A stretch of DNA of 5,259 nt from Rhizobiaceae bacterium UBA1291. Lineage in GTDB: Bacteria; Pseudomonadota; Alphaproteobacteria; Rhizobiales; Rhizobiaceae. The notes under the pieces were generated by a model. The model was not told the origin of the DNA. It did no database searches and saw nothing but the letters and a program-made list of their open reading frames with translations. Both the position numbers and the translations under genes were made by a program. This document shows positions 1 to 5,259 of the stretch, piece after piece; positions within the stretch are counted from its first letter, which is position 1, and each line of letters begins with the position of its first letter. The stretch lies in the NCBI GenBank assembly GCA_002307905.1, contig DBUL01000059.1, positions 8,703 through 13,961 on the forward strand, read 5' to 3'.

Positions 1-16
1 ATCCGGCGGTTTTTTT
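1..16 (+). terminator. Tail of a probable rho-independent terminator (left arm outside window)
   Basis: The window opens with a GC-rich segment (CCGGCGG) followed directly by seven T residues at 10-16. That is the usual right arm and U-tract of an intrinsic terminator reading in the plus direction. The matching left arm would lie before base 1, so the stem cannot be confirmed. If correct, a plus-strand gene ends just outside the window and is not co-transcribed with the DGQHR gene. Confidence 0.4.
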
Positions 17-313
17 GTGCGTGGGGGTGGGGAAGGGGGATTCTGAGAGAGTCAGGTTCACTTGGAAATCTATGCCTCTTTGCAGTGAGCCCCTATGTCC
101 GTGATTAGCAGTTTGTCGCGCAACGTTCTCAATCTAGCCTGCAATTTAAATCATGCCCATGCCTGTGTAGTGCAAGGCGCTGAGCGTCACTGGGAATGCT
201 AGCCCGAGGGCGATAGAGATTGAAGGCTTATGGGTTACTCCTCACCGTGTGGGCCTCTAGACGATCCGTCCCCATCTATCTACTGTGGTCTTGAGAGTCC
301 CGAGCGAGATACA
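17..313. other. Non-coding leader upstream of the DGQHR gene
   Basis: I see no convincing gene here. There is a G-rich purine stretch around 23-38 and then mixed, moderately AT-rich sequence. The frame of the DGQHR gene stays open back to an ATG at 230, but residues encoded between 230 and 313 do not resemble the family's N-terminus. The segment presumably carries the promoter of the downstream pair; no clear -35/-10 pair was found. I found no tRNA, integrase or obvious attachment-site repeat. Confidence 0.4.
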
Positions 314-1333
314 ATGCCATCATTTCCATTCATCCCCGTTAAGCAGAAAGAACACTCATTTAAGCTAGTCTCGTTACCGGCGGGCTTGCTTACGCGGATC
401 GCGTACGCCGCTGTGCGCAGAAAGGACGACGAAGAGGGTGCCGTTCAACGAGTCCTCAATACTTCTCGAATCGCAGGCATCAAAGATTTTGCACTAAGAA
501 TGGGTGATTTTCCTGCGTCGATTGTGTTGAACTGGATTGGCGGAAATCTCATCGAAAACAACGGGTTAGTTGATGTGCCTGATGAGCCAAGGATGGCGCA
601 AATCATTGATGGTCAGCATCGGGTTGCAGGCCTTAAGGCCGCAATTGAAGATGACCCCGCGATCGCTGACTATCAGATACCCGTCGCGATATACGAAGGT
701 CTAGACACCGCCCACAGTGCTCGGATTTTCATATCAATCAACACCGAACAGCGACCTGCACCAAAGAGCCTCGTATTTGACTTATATGGGGTTACCGCGT
801 CAGATCTAATGGATCCTGCCGCGATCCGCGCTAGCGACATCGTTGCCTATCTCGGCGCTGATGGGCAGCCTTATTTCAGATGGATCAAACTTCCGAACCA
901 AGACCGGCAGCGCGGTGGTGTGGCTCTCTCTACGGCCGTGAATGCGATCAAGCCTCTTGTCGACGCGAAAGGCCAACTTGAACAGATCGGGGCAACTGAA
1001 TTGGAAATTCAGAAGGCAATCTTCTCGAATTTCTTCGGCGCACTTAAAGCAAAATATGGTCCCCATTGGGACGATAGGGGTAACGCCTTTATTTATGCGT
1101 CTGGTTTCATAGGTTCTATTGAGTTTTTCAGAAGCCATATGTTTGATTATTGCAAAGGTCAGGGGTCCTTTGAAAAATCTACGATTGTGGACGCGCTAAC
1201 AATGGATGAGACTAGTCGAATATTGCAAGAAGACGTCAAGGGGCTCGGCGGAACTGAGGCGGCAAATGCGATACGAGATAGGCTTATTAGCTATTTTAGG
1301 CCAGCGGGCTCTTCGCAGGGCTTCAAAGTATAG
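314..1333 (+). CDS. DGQHR-domain protein (DndB-like)
   Basis: A 339-residue protein of the DGQHR superfamily, which includes DndB (regulator linked to DNA phosphorothioation) and DpdB-type proteins of DNA 7-deazaguanine systems. The name-giving motif is exact at residues 99-103 (bases 608-622), in the context IIDGQHRVAGL. Other family-like segments are PASIVLN (68-73 region), IPVAIYEGLD (122-131) and ISINTEQRPAPKSL (140-153), which fit the ParB-like core followed by a helical C-terminal half. I chose the ATG at 314 because the sequence from there (PFIPVKQKEHSFKL) resembles the usual family start. An in-frame ATG at 230 would add 28 residues rich in Pro, Ser and Gly. It is followed after 15 nt by the HEPN-like gene, so the two are probably co-transcribed. 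No dnd or dpd partners are in the window, so a role in DNA modification is not supported; a role in sensing, regulation or defence is inference. Codon use is more AT-rich than in the genes from 2380 on, consistent with acquisition by transfer. Confidence 0.85.
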   Translation: MPSFPFIPVKQKEHSFKLVSLPAGLLTRIAYAAVRRKDDEEGAVQRVLNTSRIAGIKDFALRMGDFPASIVLNWIGGNLIENNGLVDVPDEPRMAQIIDGQHRVAGLKAAIEDDPAIADYQIPVAIYEGLDTAHSARIFISINTEQRPAPKSLVFDLYGVTASDLMDPAAIRASDIVAYLGADGQPYFRWIKLPNQDRQRGGVALSTAVNAIKPLVDAKGQLEQIGATELEIQKAIFSNFFGALKAKYGPHWDDRGNAFIYASGFIGSIEFFRSHMFDYCKGQGSFEKSTIVDALTMDETSRILQEDVKGLGGTEAANAIRDRLISYFRPAGSSQGFKV

Positions 1334-1348
1334 TTCCGCGATAAGAAA

Positions 1349-2071
1349 ATGTCAGATGCTTCCAGATTAGCAAGTGTTGCATTTTCGCAGAAGCCACAGG
1401 GTGTGCAGTACTCGCACTTTGCACTGTCAGTAGATCAAGTATCATCAATTCGTGCGGCACTAGACGGCGCCGTCATTGAATCTGCCTATGCCGCTGTTGT
1501 CTCGTATGCAGAAGCAATGTCGGGCCTTCAGCACGGATCGATCTCGTGGTCGATTGTAAGGCTTTATTACTCGTGCTTTTACAGCCTACGCGCCCTGCTC
1601 CTGCTCAATGAAGTTGTGCCCTTCAACTGTGGTGGTGAGATGCTTTTTGACGTTCATAGCGGCAAATTTCACAAAGGTGGAAATTCCAGTCATCATTGGA
1701 ATTGGATATCAATTAGAAAAATCCCCCAAATGTACAATGGCTGGTTTGTATCCGCGGATTCGGAGGACGCTTATGGAAAAATCAGAAAGCACAGAGAGAA
1801 TGTGAATTACACGCATGCCTTCACTGATCCCGAATTTCATCTGTGCCTAGTTTCAGGCGAATCTGATATTTCAAAGCGTTTTCGATTATATCGAGATGAT
1901 GTATCTTTTTTTTATACATACCTGACCGAACATTTAGCGATCGCTTATCCGACAAATTTGATCTTCAGCCTCGATAAGTTAATGCGCCACGCATCTGTGT
2001 CACTTCCGCCGGAAAGCGTCTCTCATGCCAAGAAAATCTGGAGCATTAAGGATAGATGCCCGATATGTTGA
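1349..2071 (+). CDS. HEPN-like protein, putative ribonuclease/toxin partner of the DGQHR protein
   Basis: A 240-residue protein that I do not recognise as a named family. Its pattern resembles HEPN domains: two hydrophobic helices at about residues 44-60 and 67-89, the second with the typical aromatic stretch RLYYSCFYSLRALLLL, then a charged segment with RKHRENVNYTHAF at 146-158. R149 and H156 form R-x6-H, which fits the Rx4-6H catalytic signature of HEPN ribonucleases, and Y154 matches the tyrosine often seen there. A His/Trp-rich patch (HHWNW, 115-119) lies between. The C-terminal region (180-240) is helical-looking and ends in a CPIC tail (C237, C240). There is no signal peptide or membrane segment, so it is probably cytoplasmic. 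It starts 15 nt after the DGQHR stop with only a weak ribosome site (ATAAG), so it may be translationally coupled. The base composition is clearly AT-rich, and an eight-T run lies inside the gene at 1906-1913. The coding call is firm; the HEPN assignment is moderate and RNase activity is inferred. A purely helical non-catalytic protein is the alternative. Confidence 0.75.
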   Translation: MSDASRLASVAFSQKPQGVQYSHFALSVDQVSSIRAALDGAVIESAYAAVVSYAEAMSGLQHGSISWSIVRLYYSCFYSLRALLLLNEVVPFNCGGEMLFDVHSGKFHKGGNSSHHWNWISIRKIPQMYNGWFVSADSEDAYGKIRKHRENVNYTHAFTDPEFHLCLVSGESDISKRFRLYRDDVSFFYTYLTEHLAIAYPTNLIFSLDKLMRHASVSLPPESVSHAKKIWSIKDRCPIC

Positions 2072-2172
2072 GCTGTGATGATTATCTGAACACGACTCTT
2101 ACACACTTGTTCTTCAACTATATGCCCGTCGCCTAGCGTCATGGTTACGTGCAATTGTCAGCTTGAGGCCGG
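2072..2172. other. Junction between AT-rich cassette and rhizobial DNA
   Basis: The sequence between the stop of the HEPN-like gene and the stop of the antitoxin remnant changes from AT-rich to GC-rich at about 2150-2175. It contains no supported gene. Continuing the antitoxin remnant past its stop in any of the three minus-strand frames gives nothing like the expected remainder of a BrnA protein. The breakpoint of an insertion or rearrangement therefore probably lies near 2170. No terminator hairpin with a T-run was found for the plus-strand pair. Confidence 0.35.
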
Positions 2173-2316
2173 TCAGCCCTTCTTGCCCGACCCCTTCGGT
2201 CGCCCAACCCGCACCGTCGCCGCATCCAGCTTCTCGCGCCACGGCGCCACACTGAGGTCAGGCGCGTCATCCGGGTCCTGCCCGGCATTCGGTTGAGGTT
2301 TGCTGTTCTCGGCCAT
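2173..2316 (-). pseudogene. Truncated BrnA-like antitoxin, N-terminal remnant
   Basis: A 47-codon minus-strand reading frame, too short for usual ORF cut-offs. It has a good ribosome site (GGGAG, bases 2323-2327) six nt before its ATG. The product has an acidic DPDDAPDL segment (residues 15-21), APWREKLDAA (24-33) and VGRPKGSGKK (37-46), then stops. This order resembles the N-terminal half of BrnA-type antitoxins, in which a (R)GRPK segment leads into a VTLRLD ribbon and a C-terminal helix that binds DNA. Here everything after GSGKK is missing, so the DNA-binding part is lost and the product is unlikely to function. The gene lies 63 nt downstream of the aldo/keto reductase in the same direction. 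No BrnT-like toxin is visible, so it would have been an orphan or its partner is outside. The alternative is a genuine 47-residue protein of unknown function. Confidence 0.5.
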
Positions 2317-2379
2317 CGCTTTCTCCCGCTCCCAACACCAGATTGACAACCTTCCCCGCCGCGATCAAGGTTCCCCCCC

Positions 2380-3204
2380 TCAGTCCCACTCCGGCGCGAG
2401 ATGCCCCGGATTGACGATCCGCCCGTCGGGCCTTGCGAGGCCGGAGATCGCGTCCATTTCCTCGGCGTCGAGCGAGAAGTCGAAGACGGCGAAATTTTCC
2501 GCCAGCCGGCTTTCGGTCGCGGTCTTGGTCAGTGCCGCCACGCTCTGCTGCTGGATCAGCCAGCGGAGCGCAACTTGAGCCGCCGTCTTGCCGTGGCGGG
2601 CGCCGATGTCCTGCAAGAGTTCGTCCTTCGGCACGCGGCCGTCGGCCATGGCGTAATAGGCCGTCACCGACATGCCGTAGGAACGGGCGGCGGAGAGCAC
2701 CGCCGTCTGGTCGAGATAGGGGTGATATTCGATCTGGTTGGTGACGATCGGCGCCTTCGACAGGCGGACGGCCTCGCCCATCAGCGCGCAATTATAGTTG
2801 GACACGCCGATATGACGCACCTTGCCGGCATCGACCAGTGCGTTCAGGCCCTCGATCTGCTCTTCGAGCGGCACCGGGCTTTGCGGCCAGTGCAGGAGCA
2901 GAAGGTCGACATGGTCGGTCTCCAGCTTCTTCAGGCTCTCGTCGACCGAGGGGCCCATGGCGCCTCGGGCGAACCTGTCGACCCACACCTTGGTGGTGAG
3001 GAAGACATCGCCGCGCGCAAGGCCCGAGCGGCCGATCGCCTCGCCGACCGCGGCCTCGTTGCCGTAGATCTGCGCCGTGTCGATGTGGCGAAAGCCGGTC
3101 TTCAAGGCGAGCGGCAGGATCTTCAGCACGTCGGCGCCCGGCATGCGGAAGGTACCGAAGCCGAGGGCCGGAATGTGCGCGCCGTTGGCGGTGACATATT
3201 TCAT
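2380..3204 (-). CDS. Aldo/keto reductase (2,5-diketo-D-gluconate reductase-like)
   Basis: A complete 274-residue NADPH-dependent oxidoreductase of the aldo/keto reductase superfamily, a cytoplasmic (beta/alpha)8 barrel that reduces aldehydes and ketones. The catalytic tetrad is intact: D42 and Y47 (HIDTAQIYGNE), K72 (TKVW) and H105 (LLLLHWP). The family signature GKVRHIGVSNY lies at 127-137 with S135/N136 for the nicotinamide carboxamide, followed by NQIEYHP at 156-162. The cofactor-phosphate segment near 224-237 (ALTKTATESRLAEN) keeps K227, R233 and N237, though the common IPK(S/T) appears here as LTKT. The length fits the bacterial DkgA/DkgB-type group; the exact substrate cannot be told, so no symbol is given. 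A strong ribosome site AGAGGAG (bases 3211-3217) sits six nt before the ATG. A tandem TACTGG repeat lies upstream at 3258-3271 and may be an operator. The gene has its own leader of 138 nt behind the DUF982 gene, so it is probably a separate transcription unit. Confidence 0.93.
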   Translation of the reverse strand: MKYVTANGAHIPALGFGTFRMPGADVLKILPLALKTGFRHIDTAQIYGNEAAVGEAIGRSGLARGDVFLTTKVWVDRFARGAMGPSVDESLKKLETDHVDLLLLHWPQSPVPLEEQIEGLNALVDAGKVRHIGVSNYNCALMGEAVRLSKAPIVTNQIEYHPYLDQTAVLSAARSYGMSVTAYYAMADGRVPKDELLQDIGARHGKTAAQVALRWLIQQQSVAALTKTATESRLAENFAVFDFSLDAEEMDAISGLARPDGRIVNPGHLAPEWD

Positions 3205-3257
3205 GGAATACTCCTCTTTCGCACGGAGGGCGGAGAACGGGCAGGGTGAAGCCGCGA

Positions 3258-3271
3258 CCAGTATTCCAGTA
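3258..3271 (-). promoter_or_regulatory. Tandem 6-bp repeat, possible operator of the aldo/keto reductase gene
   Basis: On the plus strand CCAGTA occurs twice with two bases between (3258-3263 and 3266-3271); on the minus strand this reads TACTGG-AA-TACTGG. It lies 54 nt before the reductase start codon, where a promoter would be expected. A TTGAAG hexamer (3293-3298, minus strand) could be a -35 element, but the matching -10 is poor. Regulator-binding function is inferred from position and repetition only. Confidence 0.3.
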
Positions 3272-3342
3272 AGATGACCCTTTTGCCGTCAGCTTCAAGG
3301 TGGCATTCTGCGGAAGCGCCCTTGAAACGATGCCGGCCGAAC

Positions 3343-3588
3343 CTAGTCCCGGACAACGATCCCCGCCTCGATCGCCGCGGCGATGAAGGCCTTGCGGGCG
3401 TCCTCGTCCTTCTTCTTGCCGGCGACCACGTCCATGCACACCAGCAGCGCCTTGTCGAGTGCCGGTCCGTCCTCGGTCGGCCAGTCCTCGATCATCGCCC
3501 AGGAGGCGGCTTCCGTGCTGTCGATCGTCACGTCCTCGCCCTCTTCGCCGAGCGCGAGGGTGACGGGCTTTGTCCAAAGGGTGCTCAT
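3343..3588 (-). CDS. DUF982 domain protein
   Basis: A complete 81-residue small acidic protein of the DUF982 family, whose members are found mainly in Rhizobiales, often in several copies per genome; their function is unknown. The family layout is visible: an N-terminal WTKPVTLAL strand (5-13), an acidic turn, STEAASWAMIEDWP (24-37), GPALDKALLVCMDVVAGKKKDEDAR (41-65) and AFIAAAIEAGIVV at the C-terminus (67-79). The conserved WP and the Ala-rich terminal helix are present. The ATG at 3588 gives the usual family length and is preceded only by a weak purine-rich site (GAAAG). There is no signal peptide or membrane segment. The neighbours give no functional hint, as gaps of 138 nt downstream and 214 nt upstream suggest a stand-alone gene. 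Confidence 0.88.
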   Translation of the reverse strand: MSTLWTKPVTLALGEEGEDVTIDSTEAASWAMIEDWPTEDGPALDKALLVCMDVVAGKKKDEDARKAFIAAAIEAGIVVRD

Positions 3589-3650
3589 CGGCTGGGGCTT
3601 TCAGGTTCTGTTGGTTTCGGCGCGCGCGCCCCTAAAGGTTGGGATCGCCT

Positions 3651-3698
3651 TCTAGAGTATTTCTGGCAAAAGTGCGAAGCGGTTTTCCGTCCGCACGG
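3651..3698. repeat. Rhizobial intergenic palindromic repeat (RIME/REP-like), diverged or partial copy
   Basis: The segment from TCTAGAGTATTTCTGG through AAAAGTGCGAAGCGG and GGTTTTCCGTCCG closely follows a short repeat I know to be scattered between genes in Rhizobium, Agrobacterium, Sinorhizobium and relatives (typical form: AGAGCATTT..GGAAAAGTG..CGGTTTTCCG). The internal dyad is GG(C)AAAA at 3665-3671 against TTTTCC at 3683-3688. The usual distal part, which pairs with AGAGCATTT, is not seen, so this copy is shortened or diverged. The match is from memory and was not searched. Such elements fold into hairpins in transcripts; a role here is unknown. Confidence 0.5.
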
Positions 3699-3764
3699 CG
3701 CAAAAGGCACGGACCTGGCGAAGTCATCCCTTCACCGCCACGACAAACAGACGCGGAAACCTGA

Positions 3765-3800
3765 ACAGCACGCGCCCATCGGCCATCGGGCGTGTTCTGT
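3765..3800 (-). terminator. Hairpin after the haloacid dehalogenase gene, probable terminator
   Basis: Bases 3765-3777 pair with 3788-3800 over 13 positions with one mismatch and one possible G-U pair, around a 10-nt loop. The hairpin begins two bases beyond the stop codon of the minus-strand dehalogenase gene. There is no long T-run after it on the minus strand (only TTT about 16 nt on), so it may act as a weak or factor-assisted terminator, or as a 3' mRNA-stabilising stem. Confidence 0.45.
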
Positions 3801-3802
3801 CG

Positions 3803-4453
3803 TCAGAGGCTTTCGAGACTGCGCAGGATGAGGTCCGGACCATGATCGGCATATTCATCCGGCAGGTCGAGACGGTTGATCCACACCGTGCGAAAGCCGA
3901 ACTTCTGCGCGCCGGCCACGTCCCAGCGGTTCGACGACTGGAAGGAGACCGCGTCCGGATAGAGGCGATAGGCGGTCGTCACCATGTCGTAGACTTGAGG
4001 CGCGGTCTTGTAGGCGCGCACCGCGTCGACGGAAAACACGTCGTCGAGGATGACGTCGAGCGCCGCATTCTTCACCGCGGCTTCAAGCATGGCCGGCGAG
4101 CCGTTGGAAAGGATGGCCAGTTTCGCGCCGCGGCTCTTCAGCTCCTTCAGCACCGCCGGCACTTCCGGATAGCAGTCGAGCGTCCAGTAGGCCGAAAGCA
4201 GGTCGTCGCGCAACGAGCGATCGACGCTCGGAAAGCGGGCGAGCGTGTAGTCCAGCGCCTCTTCGGTCAACTGCCAGAAGTCGCGATAGCTGCCCATCAG
4301 CGTGCGCACCCAGGAATATTCGAGCTGCTTGGCCCGCCACATTTCGGAAAAGCGCTGATGCTCCGGCCCCGCCCGCTCGGCATGGCGGCGCACCGCCGCA
4401 TGCACGTCGAACAGCGTGCCATAGGCATCGAAAACATAAGCCGCCGTGGACAT
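3803..4453 (-). CDS. Haloacid dehalogenase, type II (L-2-haloacid dehalogenase family)
   Basis: A complete 216-residue cytoplasmic HAD-superfamily hydrolase of the type II haloacid dehalogenase group. Characterised members hydrolyse L-2-haloalkanoates to D-2-hydroxyacids through an aspartyl-ester intermediate. The residues line up with the well-studied L-DEX enzyme: nucleophile D9 and T13 in FDAYGTLFD (8-16), R40 in the cap region (MWRAKQLEYSW), S116/N117 in LSNGS, K149 in AYKTAP, Y155, then S173, N175 and D178 in SSNRWDVAGA. All are present, so it is likely catalytically active, though many genomic members have no known halogenated substrate and the natural substrate is uncertain. The ATG at 4453 is backed by a strong ribosome site GGGAGGA (bases 4457-4463). 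It is preceded by the ROK gene in the same direction with a 74-nt gap, and followed by a hairpin. Co-transcription with the ROK gene is possible but not shown. Confidence 0.92.
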   Translation of the reverse strand: MSTAAYVFDAYGTLFDVHAAVRRHAERAGPEHQRFSEMWRAKQLEYSWVRTLMGSYRDFWQLTEEALDYTLARFPSVDRSLRDDLLSAYWTLDCYPEVPAVLKELKSRGAKLAILSNGSPAMLEAAVKNAALDVILDDVFSVDAVRAYKTAPQVYDMVTTAYRLYPDAVSFQSSNRWDVAGAQKFGFRTVWINRLDLPDEYADHGPDLILRSLESL

Positions 4454-4527
4454 CGTTCCTCCCTCGATCGAATTGTCGACTGATAGGACGAGAGCCGCCC
4501 CTCGGCAAGGGCGCCATTCGGCTCGGT

Positions 4528-5259
4528 TCAGCGCGCCGTCGCCTCCTCGGCCCTCAACCCCGCCACATCGTGGTCGATCTCGGTCAGGGCCCGGTCGACG
4601 TGACCCTCGAACACCAGCATCGCCTCTTCCGGCACGATGGTGATCTCCGGCGCGCCATAGATGCGCACATGCAGCGATTGCGACAGCCCCTCGTCGATGC
4701 CGCGGCGGAGCAGGTCGATATAGCGTGTGCCGTGGCCGGTAATGGCGATCGGCATGTTCTCGTTGAGGCTGAGCATGCGAGAAAGTCCCTGGCCGAGCGC
4801 GAGACCCGCCTGCCGGAAGGCATATTCCGACATGCGATGGCCCTGCCGGGCGCGGCCGGCGATCTTGTCCATTTCGCCCAGCGGTACGAACTTCGCCGGA
4901 ATGGTGTCGGGCGGCACCTCGAAGGCAGTCCTCAATATGCCGTAGAAGCCGGCCGCGGCCTCGACGCAGCCGAACGAGCCGCAGCGACAGAGCTTGCCGT
5001 CCGAGGCGTTCAGCATGTGGCCGAAGTTCGGCGCGCTGACCTCGAGCTCGCCCGAATGGCCGCGCCTGGCGATGCCAAGCCCGATCGAATGGCCGAGCGA
5101 CAGGGTGGCGAGCGCATGGAAAGGCCGATCCGTATCCTTGTCGGCGCGAAGCCCCAGCGCATGGGCAACCAGCAGCGTCTCGTTGTTGAGGCGGATGCGG
5201 GTCTGCGGCGAGACGGCCAGCGCCGTGGAAAAATCGATCTCCTCATGGCCGAAGACCGG
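4528..5259 (-). CDS. ROK-family protein, probable transcriptional regulator (partial, 5' end missing)
   Basis: The reading frame is open from the right edge of the window to a stop at 4528-4530, giving at least 243 residues; the internal ATG at 5016 is not the start. Counting from the edge, the ROK zinc motif is intact: H81 (GHM) with C91, C93 and C98 in CRCGSFGCVE. ROK proteins are either sugar kinases or sugar-responsive repressors (NagC/Mlc/XylR type) with an N-terminal helix-turn-helix; that part would lie outside the window. Motifs for sugar phosphorylation are altered. The usual END-like segment reads NNE (25-27), the phosphate loop GTG/GIG reads GHSIG (56-60), and the sugar-binding GEIGH reads PNFGH (77-81). 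This favours a regulator with a changed ligand site over an active kinase. The C-terminal tail (about 213-243) carries DHDVAGLRAEEATAR. The gene ends 74 nt before the dehalogenase gene. ROK membership is firm; the regulator role is inference. Confidence 0.85.
   Translation of the reverse strand, partial: PVFGHEEIDFSTALAVSPQTRIRLNNETLLVAHALGLRADKDTDRPFHALATLSLGHSIGLGIARRGHSGELEVSAPNFGHMLNASDGKLCRCGSFGCVEAAAGFYGILRTAFEVPPDTIPAKFVPLGEMDKIAGRARQGHRMSEYAFRQAGLALGQGLSRMLSLNENMPIAITGHGTRYIDLLRRGIDEGLSQSLHVRIYGAPEITIVPEEAMLVFEGHVDRALTEIDHDVAGLRAEEATAR

Noticed and set aside
113..140. TTGTCG and TAGCCT, 16 nt apart, as a possible promoter for the DGQHR pair
   Set aside because: The -10 match is poor and the distance to the start at 314 is long; not better than chance.
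95..202. 35-codon plus-strand frame in the leader
   Set aside because: No ribosome site, no recognisable features, and of a length expected by chance.
1608..1805. 65-codon plus-strand frame inside the HEPN-like gene
   Set aside because: Out-of-frame overlap with a well-supported gene, no ribosome site and no recognisable domain.
2348..2372. Inverted repeat AACCTT/AAGGTT with a 13-nt loop after the aldo/keto reductase stop
   Set aside because: Only a 6-bp stem with a large loop and no T-run on either strand; too weak to call a terminator.
2401..3249. Long plus-strand open frame of 282 codons opposite the aldo/keto reductase
   Set aside because: It is antisense to a clear reductase gene in GC-rich DNA and has a His/Arg/Gly-rich composition with no domain; a shadow frame.
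2792..3577. Minus-strand 261-codon frame overlapping both the DUF982 and reductase genes
   Set aside because: Arg/Gly-rich out-of-frame reading of two recognised genes and the gap between them.
3619..3631. Alternating CG run before the DUF982 gene
   Set aside because: Short and common in GC-rich rhizobial DNA; no structure or function can be supported.
3274..3831. Plus-strand open frame of 185 codons across the DUF982 gene and the intergenic repeat
   Set aside because: It covers the opposite strand of a recognised gene plus non-coding repeat sequence and has no recognisable domain.
3842..4483. Plus-strand open frame of 213 codons opposite the haloacid dehalogenase
   Set aside because: Antisense shadow of a gene with all its catalytic residues; the product is Arg/His-rich and resembles no family.

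Overview
The right-hand 60% of the window (about 2173-5259) looks like Rhizobiales chromosome. It is GC-rich: lines 2881-2940 and 3001-3060 count 60% and 75% G+C by hand. All genes there lie on the minus strand. They include a DUF982 protein, a family found mainly in rhizobia and relatives, and an intergenic palindromic repeat of a type scattered through Rhizobium/Agrobacterium/Sinorhizobium genomes. Genus cannot be fixed from the sequence alone.

Layout from left to right: (1) positions 1-16 look like the tail of a transcription terminator from a gene outside the window, followed by a leader with no convincing gene. (2) Positions 314-2071 hold two plus-strand genes separated by 15 nt: a DGQHR-domain (DndB-like) protein, and a helical protein that I read as a HEPN-type putative ribonuclease with an R-x6-H motif. 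This part is much more AT-rich (25/60 G+C in 481-540 and 20/60 in 1681-1740) and looks horizontally acquired. (3) At 2173-2316 on the minus strand is a 47-codon remnant resembling the N-terminus of a BrnA-type antitoxin, cut off just where the foreign-looking DNA meets the rhizobial DNA. (4) At 2380-3204 is an aldo/keto reductase with an intact catalytic tetrad. (5) At 3343-3588 is a DUF982 protein. (6) At 3589-3802 is an intergenic region with the rhizobial repeat and a strong hairpin that probably ends the next gene. (7) At 3803-4453 is a type II (L-2-)haloacid dehalogenase family protein with all key residues. (8) At 4528-5259 is the C-terminal part of a ROK-family protein whose kinase motifs are altered, so it is more likely a regulator than a sugar kinase. 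Its start lies beyond the right edge.

The four intact or partial minus-strand chromosomal genes look like ordinary metabolism and regulation; each has its own gap, and nothing shows that they form one operon. The part worth attention is the DGQHR-HEPN pair. It looks like a compact accessory cassette, perhaps a defence or toxin-antitoxin-like unit, inserted beside or into a rhizobial antitoxin gene. No dnd, dpd or restriction genes accompany it within the window. Its function is an inference from domain types and gene order, not shown by the sequence.
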